NCBI RefSeq assembly: GCF_003024385.1
Contig: NZ_PVZN01000001.1
Coordinates: 496,001-560,000 of the forward strand
Origin: Pseudomonas sp. BBP2017
GTDB lineage: Bacteria > Pseudomonadota > Gammaproteobacteria > Pseudomonadales > Pseudomonadaceae
Reading direction: 5' to 3'
DNA length: 64,000 nucleotides
The translations under genes were made by a program, and so were the position numbers. The notes below the pieces were generated by a model that ran no database searches, was not told where the DNA came from, and saw only the letters and a program-made list of their open reading frames with translations. Shown piece by piece: positions 7,251-15,241 of this stretch. Each line of letters opens with the position of its first letter. Positions within the stretch are counted from its first letter, which is position 1.

Positions 7251-7895
7251 ATGATCCAAACCCGCAACCCCTCTATCGCCGATTTGCTGATTGCTCACGT
7301 ACCACGGAACCTTGTGATGGGTGTCGAAGACGCCTGTGTAGCTGGAGCCCTGCTCGCTCACCTCAAAACGAAGGATATGGACAGCAAGCATCGCAAAAAC
7401 GCTTTGGGGCAGATGCGGGCTTTCCACATGAACGAGATGTTCAGCCAAGCCCTTGTAGCTGCAGACGCTGAACACACCCCGCTCAAGGGAAATGGCGTCG
7501 TAGTGGGCCAGGCAGGTATGTTCAAGTTTTGCCGGGTGAACATGTCCTCGAAGCTGTGGAACAATTGCAAACGCAGCGCAGTCCGCCGCCAGCTCGCTGA
7601 GGCCAATCAGGGGATGACCCAGATCGTTCAGCCTTCGCTGTTCGCCCCACAAGACATCACCTCCGGTACGTTCTTCTTCGTGGCGTGCTTCAGTGGATCG
7701 CTGAACATCCAGCCGGAGAAACCGCTAGAGATTCACATCGCTGTACCTGATCCGCAGATGGGGGGCTGGTTGTTCCGCGAGCCCCTTCTGAAGTTCTTGG
7801 CACGCTATGATGAGGCTCCTCAGCACCAGGTCGACCTGGCAGTGCCGAAGCTCAAAGTTGGAATTATCGAAACGGGACAGCACACCGCATCATGA
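7251..7895 (+). CDS. Unknown partner protein of an XRE-ImmA/IrrE protease, 214 aa
   Basis: Not recognised. A soluble protein with no signal peptide or membrane helix. The N-terminal half is helical (NLVMGVEDACVAGALLAHL, then MNEMFSQALVAADA); the second half looks strand-rich (SGTFFFVACFSG, then LEIHIAVPDPQMGGW). Its stop codon overlaps the ATG of the XRE-ImmA gene by four bases (ATGA), so the two are translationally coupled and very probably work together. In ImmA/IrrE modules the metalloprotease usually cleaves a partner repressor or toxin-neutralising protein encoded next door, and this protein would be the first substrate to test. It is divergent from the HEPN/nucleotidyltransferase operon. 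Confidence 0.6.
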   Translation: MIQTRNPSIADLLIAHVPRNLVMGVEDACVAGALLAHLKTKDMDSKHRKNALGQMRAFHMNEMFSQALVAADAEHTPLKGNGVVVGQAGMFKFCRVNMSSKLWNNCKRSAVRRQLAEANQGMTQIVQPSLFAPQDITSGTFFFVACFSGSLNIQPEKPLEIHIAVPDPQMGGWLFREPLLKFLARYDEAPQHQVDLAVPKLKVGIIETGQHTAS

Positions 7896-9091
7896 GTCGT
7901 GGAATCACAGGTTTTGAGCCCGGCCGCCTTGTTCAAGCGCTCGCGGCTCGTGGGCTTTCTCAAGTATCGCTCGCCTCTATGGCGGGGGTCTCGCCTGCAA
8001 CCATCAGTAAGTGGAAATCAGGTCAACAATCTCCTGAGGCCGATGCACTCGTCAACCTTTCAAGGGTCATCAACGTAACCCCTGAATGGTTCACCAGACC
8101 CATGCCGGAGAAATGCTCGTTACCGCTTTTCCGAAGCAACGCCTCTGCTCATGTGAACGCTCGCGCAATGCTCGAAGCGCGCCTGGAGTGGGCTCAGGAC
8201 ATCGCCCTAGCACTGGGTGAGTTTGTGAATTTTCCGGACGTCAATCTGCCGAAACGCGCTTTCACAGATCCGGAGCAAATTACCAGTGCGGATATCGAAG
8301 AAGCCGCAGATGAATGCCGAAACCTTTGGAATCTGGGCCGTCGTACAATCCCTGATCTCGCCATGGCGGTCGAGGGTGCCGGTGTCATTCTGGTTCGGGA
8401 AGAAACCGGCGTAGCGACAATCGAAGGGCTGTCCGCCTGGAGCCAGGCGTTGAATCGCCCGCTCATCTTGCTCTCAGCAGACAAAGGCAACGGGTTTCGC
8501 AGTCGATTCGACCTTGCCCATGAACTCGGCCACCTGATACTGCACAAGGGCATTGAGCGGTCTACCGATCCTGCGCGACACAAGCTCATGGAAGACCAAG
8601 CACACCGCTTTGCCGGAGCATTCTTGCTTCCTGCGGAAACCTTCGCATCGGATGTGAAGCTCCCCGTCACCCTGGACAGCCTCTTGTTGTTGAAGCAGCG
8701 CTGGGGCGTTTCGGTTGCAGCAATGGTTATGCGCCTGTGGGCGCTGAAAGTCATTGACGACGATGCAAAAGGACTCCTGTTCAAACGCCGCTCTGCCAGA
8801 TGGGGAGTCAAGGCTGAGCCCGGGGATGATGGTCGCGCACCTGAGCAGGTTCGACTGCTCAAGCGCACAATAGAGCTCCTCGCTTCCTCTGGCGTCATGC
8901 CGTTAGATGCCGTCTCGGCCTACATCGGCCTGGCCAACAACGATATTGAGATGCTGACAGGTCTTCCTGAACACTATCTCAGCGGTAAAGCCGCAGTAGT
9001 TCATTTGGCCAAGCTCAAAAGCCTCACCGCATCGGCACAGATACAACCCAACGAATCAGGTGTTGTACTTCCCTTCAATCGACGCAAGTAG
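7892..9091 (+). CDS. XRE regulator fused to ImmA/IrrE zinc metalloprotease, 399 aa
   Basis: Residues ~8-65 form an XRE helix-turn-helix (LVQALAARGLSQVSLASMAG, then VSPATISKWKSGQQSP). Residues ~170-290 form an ImmA/IrrE (COG2856) domain with the zinc motif H210-E-L-G-H214 in FDLAHELGHLILH and a downstream EDQAHRFAGAFLLPAE segment supplying further ligands. The family includes ImmA of ICEBs1 and IrrE/DdrO-protease of Deinococcus, which cleave a repressor after DNA damage or a cell signal. About 100 C-terminal residues are extra and unrecognised. The gene overlaps the preceding 214-aa gene by four bases. It likely both binds the local promoter region and cleaves a partner; the substrate is unknown. 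The domain call is firm. Confidence 0.85.
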   Translation: MSRGITGFEPGRLVQALAARGLSQVSLASMAGVSPATISKWKSGQQSPEADALVNLSRVINVTPEWFTRPMPEKCSLPLFRSNASAHVNARAMLEARLEWAQDIALALGEFVNFPDVNLPKRAFTDPEQITSADIEEAADECRNLWNLGRRTIPDLAMAVEGAGVILVREETGVATIEGLSAWSQALNRPLILLSADKGNGFRSRFDLAHELGHLILHKGIERSTDPARHKLMEDQAHRFAGAFLLPAETFASDVKLPVTLDSLLLLKQRWGVSVAAMVMRLWALKVIDDDAKGLLFKRRSARWGVKAEPGDDGRAPEQVRLLKRTIELLASSGVMPLDAVSAYIGLANNDIEMLTGLPEHYLSGKAAVVHLAKLKSLTASAQIQPNESGVVLPFNRRK

Positions 9092-9311
9092 AACATTGGC
9101 GGGTCGTGGAATACGACCCGCCCCTGATCCAGACTCATTGAGGTGCTGCCGATAGTAGGCTTCGTGCCTAAAGCTGTACCGCCCCCTCTGCATGCACGCC
9201 TCAGTAACACGAGAGGTGCGAAGCGGCCATTAAATCTGCCTATCCTGGTTTTTTCCCGGTGATTTTGTACTTTTGATCACGCCACTTCGGCACTATCAGA
9301 GGTCACACCCA

Positions 9312-9599
9312 ATGGGCATTTTGCTATCCACCAAATGCGCCGAGAAAGCCCTTCGCTCGACCAGCGCCGTTTACCACATCGTTAAAGCAACCTATCAGCA
9401 TGGTGAAGAAGCCGTCATCAACGAAATGGCCAGACGGATCAGAGACAACACCGGTGTAGGCTATGGTGAAGCGGTTACCACTGCCGCCGTCCGCCACGAA
9501 GAAATCATGAATCTCTCGGAAAAAGGCGCCGAGTACAAGGCACTCAGCGAAGACCTCACTCGTGCCAACTCTGCACACTCTTCCCCACTGCCAGCCTGA
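9312..9599 (+). CDS. Small unknown protein, 95 aa
   Basis: Not recognised. It is predicted helical, soluble and rich in Ala and Glu (YHIVKATYQHGEEAVINEMA, then EAVTTAAVRHEEIMNLSEKG). ATG 9312 is the likely start, with AGAGGT eight bases ahead; a TTG at 9273 in frame has no such site. It ends nine bases before the 518-aa gene, so the two form a coupled pair, with the small protein translated first as is common for antitoxin-toxin or chaperone-client pairs. No DNA-binding motif is visible. The pairing and size are the only functional hints. Confidence 0.55.
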   Translation: MGILLSTKCAEKALRSTSAVYHIVKATYQHGEEAVINEMARRIRDNTGVGYGEAVTTAAVRHEEIMNLSEKGAEYKALSEDLTRANSAHSSPLPA

Positions 9600-9608
9600 G
9601 ACGCCACG

Positions 9609-11165
9609 ATGAAGAAGCAATCCGATGAGTTTCTGAACGAGCTTCAAGAATATGAGCTGGCAGAGCTGAAAAAGTCTCTCAAGCATGCCACCGACCCGTT
9701 GAGCGCAGAAGCACTGCTTGGCTTCGAGGAGCTGGAGTTTCGCACGCTGACTGGGCGATACCCGCTCAATGCCTGTAAAGGGGTAGCTGAACACATCGTC
9801 CACCATCTGCTTGATGATGCCGATAAAAAACGGATCTTCGCCTCCCCGTATGAACTTGGAAGCCCAGAGGTACTCGATGGCAAGGCAGTGCGCCAGAGCC
9901 CCCTGATTGCTCACCTTGAGACTATCAGTCCCTTGGCGCCGGGCGCGACGATTCAAAATGTCGACAGTGTCGTGAAAGCGCTTAAACGCGTGATACAGGA
10001 TCTGACCGGAAATAGGTTTCAGACCTATACGGAGGCCTCACCCGTTTTTCCCTGTGATGCAATAAACCATTCGTTTGCGATTAAGGCACTATGCACGCTC
10101 TATCGCTATCGCATGTGGGAGCCCAAAATTTTCAGTCGCTTCGCGATTCCGGAATCAGGCGAGCGATGGAACCTAGAGCTGCGCGACCTTTCTCCACTGA
10201 AGTGGGATGACGATACGGCTCGAAATGGCGTGGCGCTCTACTCTGACTTGAAACAGAGCCTGACCTTCGGCATGAGCTATGACGAGGTGATCAGCATCCT
10301 GCCTACGATGGAGCGCGTTGCTAACCGCTTCGCTCAAAGCGGCTTTGCCTCCACACAGGTGCTGGCGTTGTATCTGGAAAATCCTGGCATAAATCACCTC
10401 ACTATTAAACAAAGTGACCTAGCTGAACATCTGCCTTTGCGGAGCAATCGTCCAGCAAACAGACTCGATATCGATCTCTATGCAGGTCTGGTACGGAGGG
10501 AGGTCAAACTGCGCCTGTTAGGCAAAGCGTCACTGAACAGCCTCTTGGTAAGCGATGACGCTCATCTGCCGAAGTGCGAGGTGTGGTCGAGAGACTCCGT
10601 CTTTGAGGTGGTCATGGCTCTCCGAGCGCGGGACTGGGACACCTTTCGACTCAAGCTCGCCAAGCTGCTCGGCCAGAGCTACTCCGACGCAGAACTTAAC
10701 TCCGCCTACGATCGGCATTTGAATTTGACGTGGATCGTCAAAAGCCCTTGGGAAGAGGATCCCACTTTTAACCTGCTTGAGACATTGGCAGCCTTCATCA
10801 CGTGCTTAGGGAAGGATGTCGACACTGTACGCACCAAGGCTTACTGGTACGGGAAAACCACCAGTTCGAACAATCCCCTCTTCTATCTCGACCAGGTGAA
10901 GGATTTCAAAAGCACCGAACGGGTTCCTGAGCACTACCTTGAATTCTGGTTCCGACGCTACACGCTGATGGTATCCAGGCTCGTCGGACGAGAAGACCTC
11001 TGGCACCACCAGAATGAACTCGAACAATTCGAGGGTGAGCGCATCGCCGCGGTGCTTGATACCTACGACATTTTCACCGCGGTCAAAATGCTGAACACCT
11101 ATTTTGATTACGTGCCTGACATCGCCGGCCCACGAGAGCGGATTAAGCTCACGTTCCAAGACTGA
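9609..11165 (+). CDS. Unknown protein, 518 aa
   Basis: Not recognised. A soluble, helix-rich protein with no signal peptide, membrane segment, Walker motif or clear nuclease motif. Residues 1-60 are strongly helical and charged (FLNELQEYELAELKKSL); the central part alternates helices and short strands; the C-terminal third holds WFRRYTLMVSRLVGR and an acidic patch (ELEQFEGERIAAVLDTYD). It lies nine bases behind the 95-aa gene and has only a weak ribosome-binding site, so it is probably translated by coupling. A stem-loop at 11199-11222 follows 34 bases after its stop. The surroundings suggest a role in an accessory or defence module, but nothing in the sequence names it. Confidence 0.6.
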   Translation: MKKQSDEFLNELQEYELAELKKSLKHATDPLSAEALLGFEELEFRTLTGRYPLNACKGVAEHIVHHLLDDADKKRIFASPYELGSPEVLDGKAVRQSPLIAHLETISPLAPGATIQNVDSVVKALKRVIQDLTGNRFQTYTEASPVFPCDAINHSFAIKALCTLYRYRMWEPKIFSRFAIPESGERWNLELRDLSPLKWDDDTARNGVALYSDLKQSLTFGMSYDEVISILPTMERVANRFAQSGFASTQVLALYLENPGINHLTIKQSDLAEHLPLRSNRPANRLDIDLYAGLVRREVKLRLLGKASLNSLLVSDDAHLPKCEVWSRDSVFEVVMALRARDWDTFRLKLAKLLGQSYSDAELNSAYDRHLNLTWIVKSPWEEDPTFNLLETLAAFITCLGKDVDTVRTKAYWYGKTTSSNNPLFYLDQVKDFKSTERVPEHYLEFWFRRYTLMVSRLVGREDLWHHQNELEQFEGERIAAVLDTYDIFTAVKMLNTYFDYVPDIAGPRERIKLTFQD

Positions 11166-11541
11166 GCTATAAGCCTAAAGCATCGCCCCCTCTTCATGCT
11201 TGAGCCGCGCAATGGCTCAAGCTACTTTCCCCAAGCCCCTACTTACCCGACAACTGCAAAGCCCGAATTGAAGCAGTGATCGCGCGAGCACACTCAAGAA
11301 CTGCCGGAGCTAGACGTTGCTCAGCCTCCCCCATCGCCTACCGACTGATATGCGCCAAGGCGTGCACCGCTCCACGGGTCAGCCCTCGCTACTACGAATC
11401 GGAGCAGCCAAAGCTATGTCCCCCGAGGAACAATTCCCCATAATTTGTGGCGAACCCTTTTCTGCGCTCCGGGTACATTGACTTCTCTCCCTCTGGAAAG
11501 CGACGCTGTACGCAGTCGGATGCATCCAAGGAGTGGCAATT
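11166..11541. other. Intergenic stretch without a recognisable gene
   Basis: About 375 bases between the 518-aa gene and the HNH gene. Apart from the stem-loop at 11199-11222 and the ribosome-binding site AAGGAG at 11528-11533, nothing convincing is seen. Short open frames in both directions have no ribosome-binding site and resemble no known family; the stretch could be decayed coding sequence. Confidence 0.4.
11199..11222 (+). terminator. Stem-loop after the 518-aa gene
   Basis: GCTTGAGCC (11199-11207) pairs perfectly with GGCTCAAGC (11214-11222) around a 6-base loop. Only a weak T-run (TACTTTCC) follows, so it is a possible but not strong intrinsic terminator. Confidence 0.4.
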
Positions 11542-12726
11542 ATGAAGTCGAACCGTACTGAGCTCGCGCTAATTGCTCGCGGCATCAACAGCGATCTTGC
11601 AAAACAGCTACGCAAGCAAGGGCTGTACTTGAAGACGCTCAGATTGATGGACACGCAAGAACTGAAGAGCTACGGACTCAGCCCGGATGACATCACCTCT
11701 ATCCATGAGGGTGCAAGACCCCCTATTCCCATACCCGACTTGATCAAAGTGCTGTTTGCCAATCGTTGGCTTTGCTGCGTATGTCGAGACTCCAGCCAGC
11801 CCATCGTTGTTCATCACATTCGGCCATGGGCAGAGAGCCGAGACCATTCTCCGGCTAACCTTGCAGTGCTTTGTAGCACACACCACAGTGAGGCACACAC
11901 CAAGCGCGCCCTTGACATGGCATTGTCAGCTGACCGCCTCATTGGCCTTAAGGCCGCCTGGGAAGATGAGGTTAAACGTCTGGATCGACTCGATGTGCAT
12001 ACTGCGACGCAAAGCCAAGGTTGCCACTGGTGGTATTTCAACCACTTGAGATTGTACGAACTCGCTCAAGAGGGCGGAGTAACGTTCACTAGGCTTGCTG
12101 GCTATCCGGAAACCTTTGATGCAGGTTCATGCACCAAGGACGGCATGGCCGTAAGAAAGGGATCCGAGGGCCTGCTGCACAGCGGCGCCAGTGCTCAATA
12201 TCTTTATCTCTATATGACCGAGATGCTGAGAGCGGTGATGCACGGCAGCGTCATCAGAAACATCTCAGACGAACTTGACCGGGGCAAGCTATCGGCTTGG
12301 ATAGTGGAAGGTGACCTAGTTCTCGTGCAGGGCCGTTACATTTTCAACAATTGTGGCCCCGCTACCATCGCTAGTGACCCCGTGATGGGAAAACGGTCAG
12401 TGAACAATGTAGAAATTCAGTTCGCATTTGATCGCAACGAGGGCACTTCCGTCTCAGCGCGCTCTTTATGGTTGAGAGGATCACAGGATCTCGCCTGCTT
12501 GATAAAGGTCAATCGCCTTGAGCGGGTCATGCAAAAGGTAGTGATCACCGGCACCGTCTTGGCCATACGGAACGCTCACCCCGACATCAAAAAACGAGCC
12601 TACGAGATCAATCTGTATAAATCAGGGCTTGCAGGTGTGATCTGGGATGAGGACGAGGCAACCGAAGACCAAGACCAAGACCAAGACCAAGACCAAGACG
12701 ACTTTAAAGCAGCAGCTCAACCCTGA
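11542..12726 (+). CDS. HNH endonuclease-domain protein, 394 aa
   Basis: Residues ~1-65 form a helical domain common ahead of bacterial HNH units (LIARGINSDLAKQLRKQG, then LKSYGLSPDDI). Residues ~70-125 hold the HNH core: C-x2-C in LCCVCR, VHHIRPWAE with the catalytic HH pair, NLAVLC and THHSEAH. HNH proteins of this type are metal-dependent DNA nucleases, used in restriction, phage packaging or mobile elements. The following ~270 residues are unrecognised and include a strand-rich part (DLVLVQGRYIFNN). The C terminus is a (DQ)5 acidic tail encoded by a 6-bp tandem repeat. ATG 11542 is chosen over GTG 11533 because AAGGAG is eight bases ahead. It stands alone between unrelated genes, so target and partner are unknown. 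Confidence 0.75.
   Translation: MKSNRTELALIARGINSDLAKQLRKQGLYLKTLRLMDTQELKSYGLSPDDITSIHEGARPPIPIPDLIKVLFANRWLCCVCRDSSQPIVVHHIRPWAESRDHSPANLAVLCSTHHSEAHTKRALDMALSADRLIGLKAAWEDEVKRLDRLDVHTATQSQGCHWWYFNHLRLYELAQEGGVTFTRLAGYPETFDAGSCTKDGMAVRKGSEGLLHSGASAQYLYLYMTEMLRAVMHGSVIRNISDELDRGKLSAWIVEGDLVLVQGRYIFNNCGPATIASDPVMGKRSVNNVEIQFAFDRNEGTSVSARSLWLRGSQDLACLIKVNRLERVMQKVVITGTVLAIRNAHPDIKKRAYEINLYKSGLAGVIWDEDEATEDQDQDQDQDQDDFKAAAQP
12667..12699 (+). repeat. 6-bp tandem repeat (GACCAA x5) coding for a DQ tail
   Basis: Five perfect GACCAA units (12667-12696) plus GAC sit near the 3' end of the HNH gene and encode alternating Asp-Gln. The unit length keeps the reading frame, so copy-number change would vary only tail length. 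Confidence 0.8.
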
Positions 12727-12848
12727 TGCACCTATTGCTGGCAAAGCGATGGAGTAATCTGTACTCATTCATAATTTTATGATCCCTACCATGATGTGTC
12801 TGTTCGTCAGAGGTATCCGCAGTTACGTATGAGTCTCTGAGGGACGCC

Positions 12849-12902
12849 ATGCAAGCCACCTGCATATTGTGGGATCTCACTGGCGATGTTATCCAAGACT
12901 GA
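12849..12902 (+). CDS. Candidate 17-codon leader peptide
   Basis: ATG 12849 follows GAGGGA by five bases, and the frame of 17 codons (begins MQATCILWDL, ends VIQD) stops at 12902, directly before the GAAGGA ribosome-binding site of the 127-aa gene. Position and a good ribosome-binding site suggest a leader peptide or coupling element; it could equally be chance. Confidence 0.25.
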   Translation: MQATCILWDLTGDVIQD

Positions 12903-12914
12903 AGGAACCGCTGA

Positions 12915-13298
12915 ATGGATCAAGGAATGCACCAGGTCGTAGTGATTGATGAAACAGTCGTGCACGTCGAACAGCTCGTCAAAGCGCTCAGGTCACATCA
13001 CATCGTCGTGCTCAATTGCATAATGCGTGGGACGGCTCAAAAGCTACAGAAGGACGCCGAGCTGATGATGAAAAACTGGAGCCACGAAGGGCCCGACGTC
13101 TACTACAACGAGTTTGAGATCAAGATCGAGGGCGAGAGATGGTTTGCCCCTACCATGACTCACTCTGAGCTGAATGACCTGAACCTGACGGACACCTGGA
13201 ATCTGGTGCAGCGTGCTATGGAAATATGGGTGGCACGTGGGCGAGCGAATCACTTCATCTACACCAACAGAACACGAGACACTCAGCCTTCGGAGTAA
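12915..13298 (+). CDS. Unknown small protein, 127 aa
   Basis: Not recognised. A soluble protein with an N-terminal strand-helix-strand pattern (MHQVVVIDETVVHVEQLV, then HHIVVLNCIMRG), followed by a charged middle (DAELMMKNWSHEGPDVYY) and a C-terminal helix (TWNLVQRAMEIWVARGRA). The ATG is supported by GAAGGA eight bases upstream. It follows the HNH gene by 188 bases, with a short candidate leader frame in between, and is followed by the A-rich-loop hairpin at 13367-13384. No catalytic motif is visible, and I can give no function. Confidence 0.5.
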   Translation: MDQGMHQVVVIDETVVHVEQLVKALRSHHIVVLNCIMRGTAQKLQKDAELMMKNWSHEGPDVYYNEFEIKIEGERWFAPTMTHSELNDLNLTDTWNLVQRAMEIWVARGRANHFIYTNRTRDTQPSE

Positions 13299-13366
13299 TG
13301 ATTCGGCCCTCCCCCTCGGGCCTGGGGCACCGGAATCGAGAACCGGGGCTAGGGCGGCGCAGCAAA

Positions 13367-13384
13367 CGGGCAAAAAAAAGCCCG
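13367..13384. terminator. Short GC hairpin with A8 loop
   Basis: CGGGC (13367-13371), eight A, then GCCCG (13380-13384). On the plus strand it lacks a T-run; on the minus strand the loop is T8. It lies between convergent genes (127-aa and 276-aa frames) and may act as a weak terminator. Confidence 0.35.
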
Positions 13385-13552
13385 CGATGGGGAGAGGGCC
13401 GGATGAATCATTGGGAGTACAAGCATGCTAAGGCTGCAGGTGTGAAAATCTTGTGATCCATTTCTGCCGCGTCGACCCACATGAGGCACCCGCTGCAGTC
13501 CTGCTCTGCACCTTTGCTCAGAATGCAGCTTCTAGATCTGCGACGAGAACAT

Positions 13553-14323
13553 TTACAGATCGATAACCGAGATAATCCTCTCGTAGGGAACAGTTACGCC
13601 TCTACCCAGGAAGGTGTGCGTGAACGGCATGTACTCCAACCCATTAGCGACCCTGTACAGGTAATGCCACAAACCAGTGGTGTAACGCTCCTGATCCTCT
13701 ACCTTTCCAATGAATTTCACGATCACTGGCTTTAAGCTTCTGCTGAGGATTTCTATCAAATCTGTTGCTGCTTCGGTAGGGCCGCACCACCCTCCCCACC
13801 TAGGGCCGATGAACATTTCAGGGGTTTCGTAGTTTTCACCAATCCCATATTTCGCATCTTCAAAGGTATCGAACGCATAAGGGCCGCCACCTGACTTCAA
13901 AGTCCCACCCCCTTCGAGATCGGTTCTTTCTCGTATATTCACTTCGCAAATAGCGAGTATCTGATCAAAATCATAGCCCTCATAGGAACTACGAGTTTTG
14001 TGCAAAAACTCAACTGCGCCTTCACCCGACGAAAGAAGCCCATTATCAAACCAAGTCTCACTACCATCATAGCGAGCCCGATGGTAATACGCGGCTTCCT
14101 GAAATTCACAGTTGAGCTTACCATTAACATTATCAGCCATCAGCCAAGGGAAAAACTCAGAATCAAAACTATTGAAATCTTGCTGTAAAAAATCTGGCCA
14201 ATCGCCGAGATACACCCTCTCAATCTCTGCTGCCTCGACACCGTGAATCAGTGACAGCGTTCTTATTGCATCCTTCGGATCATCACAGCTAAATATTTTT
14301 AGATCAGGCTCATCAGTTACCAT
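13553..14323 (-). CDS. Unknown A+T-rich protein gene, 256 aa
   Basis: Not recognised. The product is acidic, soluble and rich in Asp, Glu, Tyr and Trp (VYLGDWPDFLQQDFNSFD, then FIGPRWGGWCGPTEAATD). It has no signal peptide, membrane helix or known nuclease or ATPase motif. ATG 14323 is the start because AAGGGAG precedes it by about six bases; the frame stays open to 14383 without a site. Base composition is clearly more A+T-rich than the flanking core genes, which points to recent horizontal arrival. The highly acidic character resembles immunity proteins or DNA mimics, but that is only a compositional impression. It converges on the 127-aa gene. Confidence 0.5.
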   Translation of the reverse strand: MVTDEPDLKIFSCDDPKDAIRTLSLIHGVEAAEIERVYLGDWPDFLQQDFNSFDSEFFPWLMADNVNGKLNCEFQEAAYYHRARYDGSETWFDNGLLSSGEGAVEFLHKTRSSYEGYDFDQILAICEVNIRERTDLEGGGTLKSGGGPYAFDTFEDAKYGIGENYETPEMFIGPRWGGWCGPTEAATDLIEILSRSLKPVIVKFIGKVEDQERYTTGLWHYLYRVANGLEYMPFTHTFLGRGVTVPYERIISVIDL

Positions 14324-14596
14324 GCGCACTCCCTTGATCGAATGGCTAGTTTTGTGCGAGCGTTTGCCAGGCGCACAAATCACAAGCTACCGTTCGTCGA
14401 AAAGCCTCTAAACCAATATATACTTAAATCGAAACATTATACAAGTAAGCATCTGATTTAACACAGATTTGTTTAAGATAACTTAGCGCTCAGCTCGACC
14501 CTCAATACCACGAAGAGAACGACCTCCACCTTCGACTTGAAAACAGGAAGCAACCTCTTACCCTTGATCTACGAGTCCGTAATCGAGTAAAAAATC

Positions 14597-15241
14597 ATGG
14601 CAAATGTGGAGTCAGTCAGCCTGCAGCGCAAAGAACCAGAAATTGCCCGTTGCTCGCGCCTGTTTTTTGCTGAGCATGATCTGATTGACCGTAAGGACGG
14701 CAGCCTTGTCGCCTCGATCTACTCAACCCATCAACATACGGATATCAACGTCCATTACCGAGATAGCGTAGGCGTTCAGACGTTTGCGGTTCTTTGGGAT
14801 AAACACGGCCTTGACAATCGACTTTTCCACGTAGTTGAAGAAGCAATTGCCTTGGACGTTTTGGCCCCCGTTCAACTTATTCATCATTCAGAAGGTCTAC
14901 TGACGCTCCTCCTGGATCCTTCATTCCGCCAAGGTACAGATCAGTTCGTGGAATTTTGGCAGTGCATCGCTTCAAATGTCATCTGTGATTGTTGGGATCT
15001 ACGCCTCATGTGCGAAACCCAGATTCGCCATTTTACCGAGGGTCGCCAATTTCGCACTTACGCCAAAAGCATTCTAGCTGTTGAAACGCTCGGTATTGTG
15101 GACCTAAACCTTGACCATTTTCTATTCAAGGAGGAATGGCATCAGACCATGTTGGACATGTACAAAGATGAACCTCGTGGAGCCGATCCTAAAGATGACC
15201 AGTCAGCGTTTGATTTTTTCGATGATGACTTGCCGTTCTAG
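14597..15241 (+). CDS. Unknown protein with an SSB-like acidic C-terminal tip, 214 aa
   Basis: The main body is not recognised: a mixed helix/strand protein (LVASIYSTHQHTDINVHY, then WQCIASNVICDCWDLRLMCE) without an OB-fold signature I can identify. Its last residues, DFFDDDLPF, copy the conserved C-terminal tip of bacterial single-stranded DNA-binding protein (DDDIPF), ending exactly at the stop codon after an acidic linker (ADPKDDQSAFD). In SSB this tip docks RecQ, RecO, PriA, exonuclease I and others. The protein may therefore compete for or recruit SSB partners. The start ATG 14597 has no strong ribosome-binding site. It is followed at once by the paralogue fragment at 15242-15490. The tip is directly visible; the interaction is inference. 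Confidence 0.55.
   Translation: MANVESVSLQRKEPEIARCSRLFFAEHDLIDRKDGSLVASIYSTHQHTDINVHYRDSVGVQTFAVLWDKHGLDNRLFHVVEEAIALDVLAPVQLIHHSEGLLTLLLDPSFRQGTDQFVEFWQCIASNVICDCWDLRLMCETQIRHFTEGRQFRTYAKSILAVETLGIVDLNLDHFLFKEEWHQTMLDMYKDEPRGADPKDDQSAFDFFDDDLPF

Noticed and set aside
13226..13456. 76-codon plus-strand frame over the 13367 hairpin
   Set aside because: Overlaps the 127-aa gene and a hairpin, no ribosome-binding site, low-complexity basic composition.
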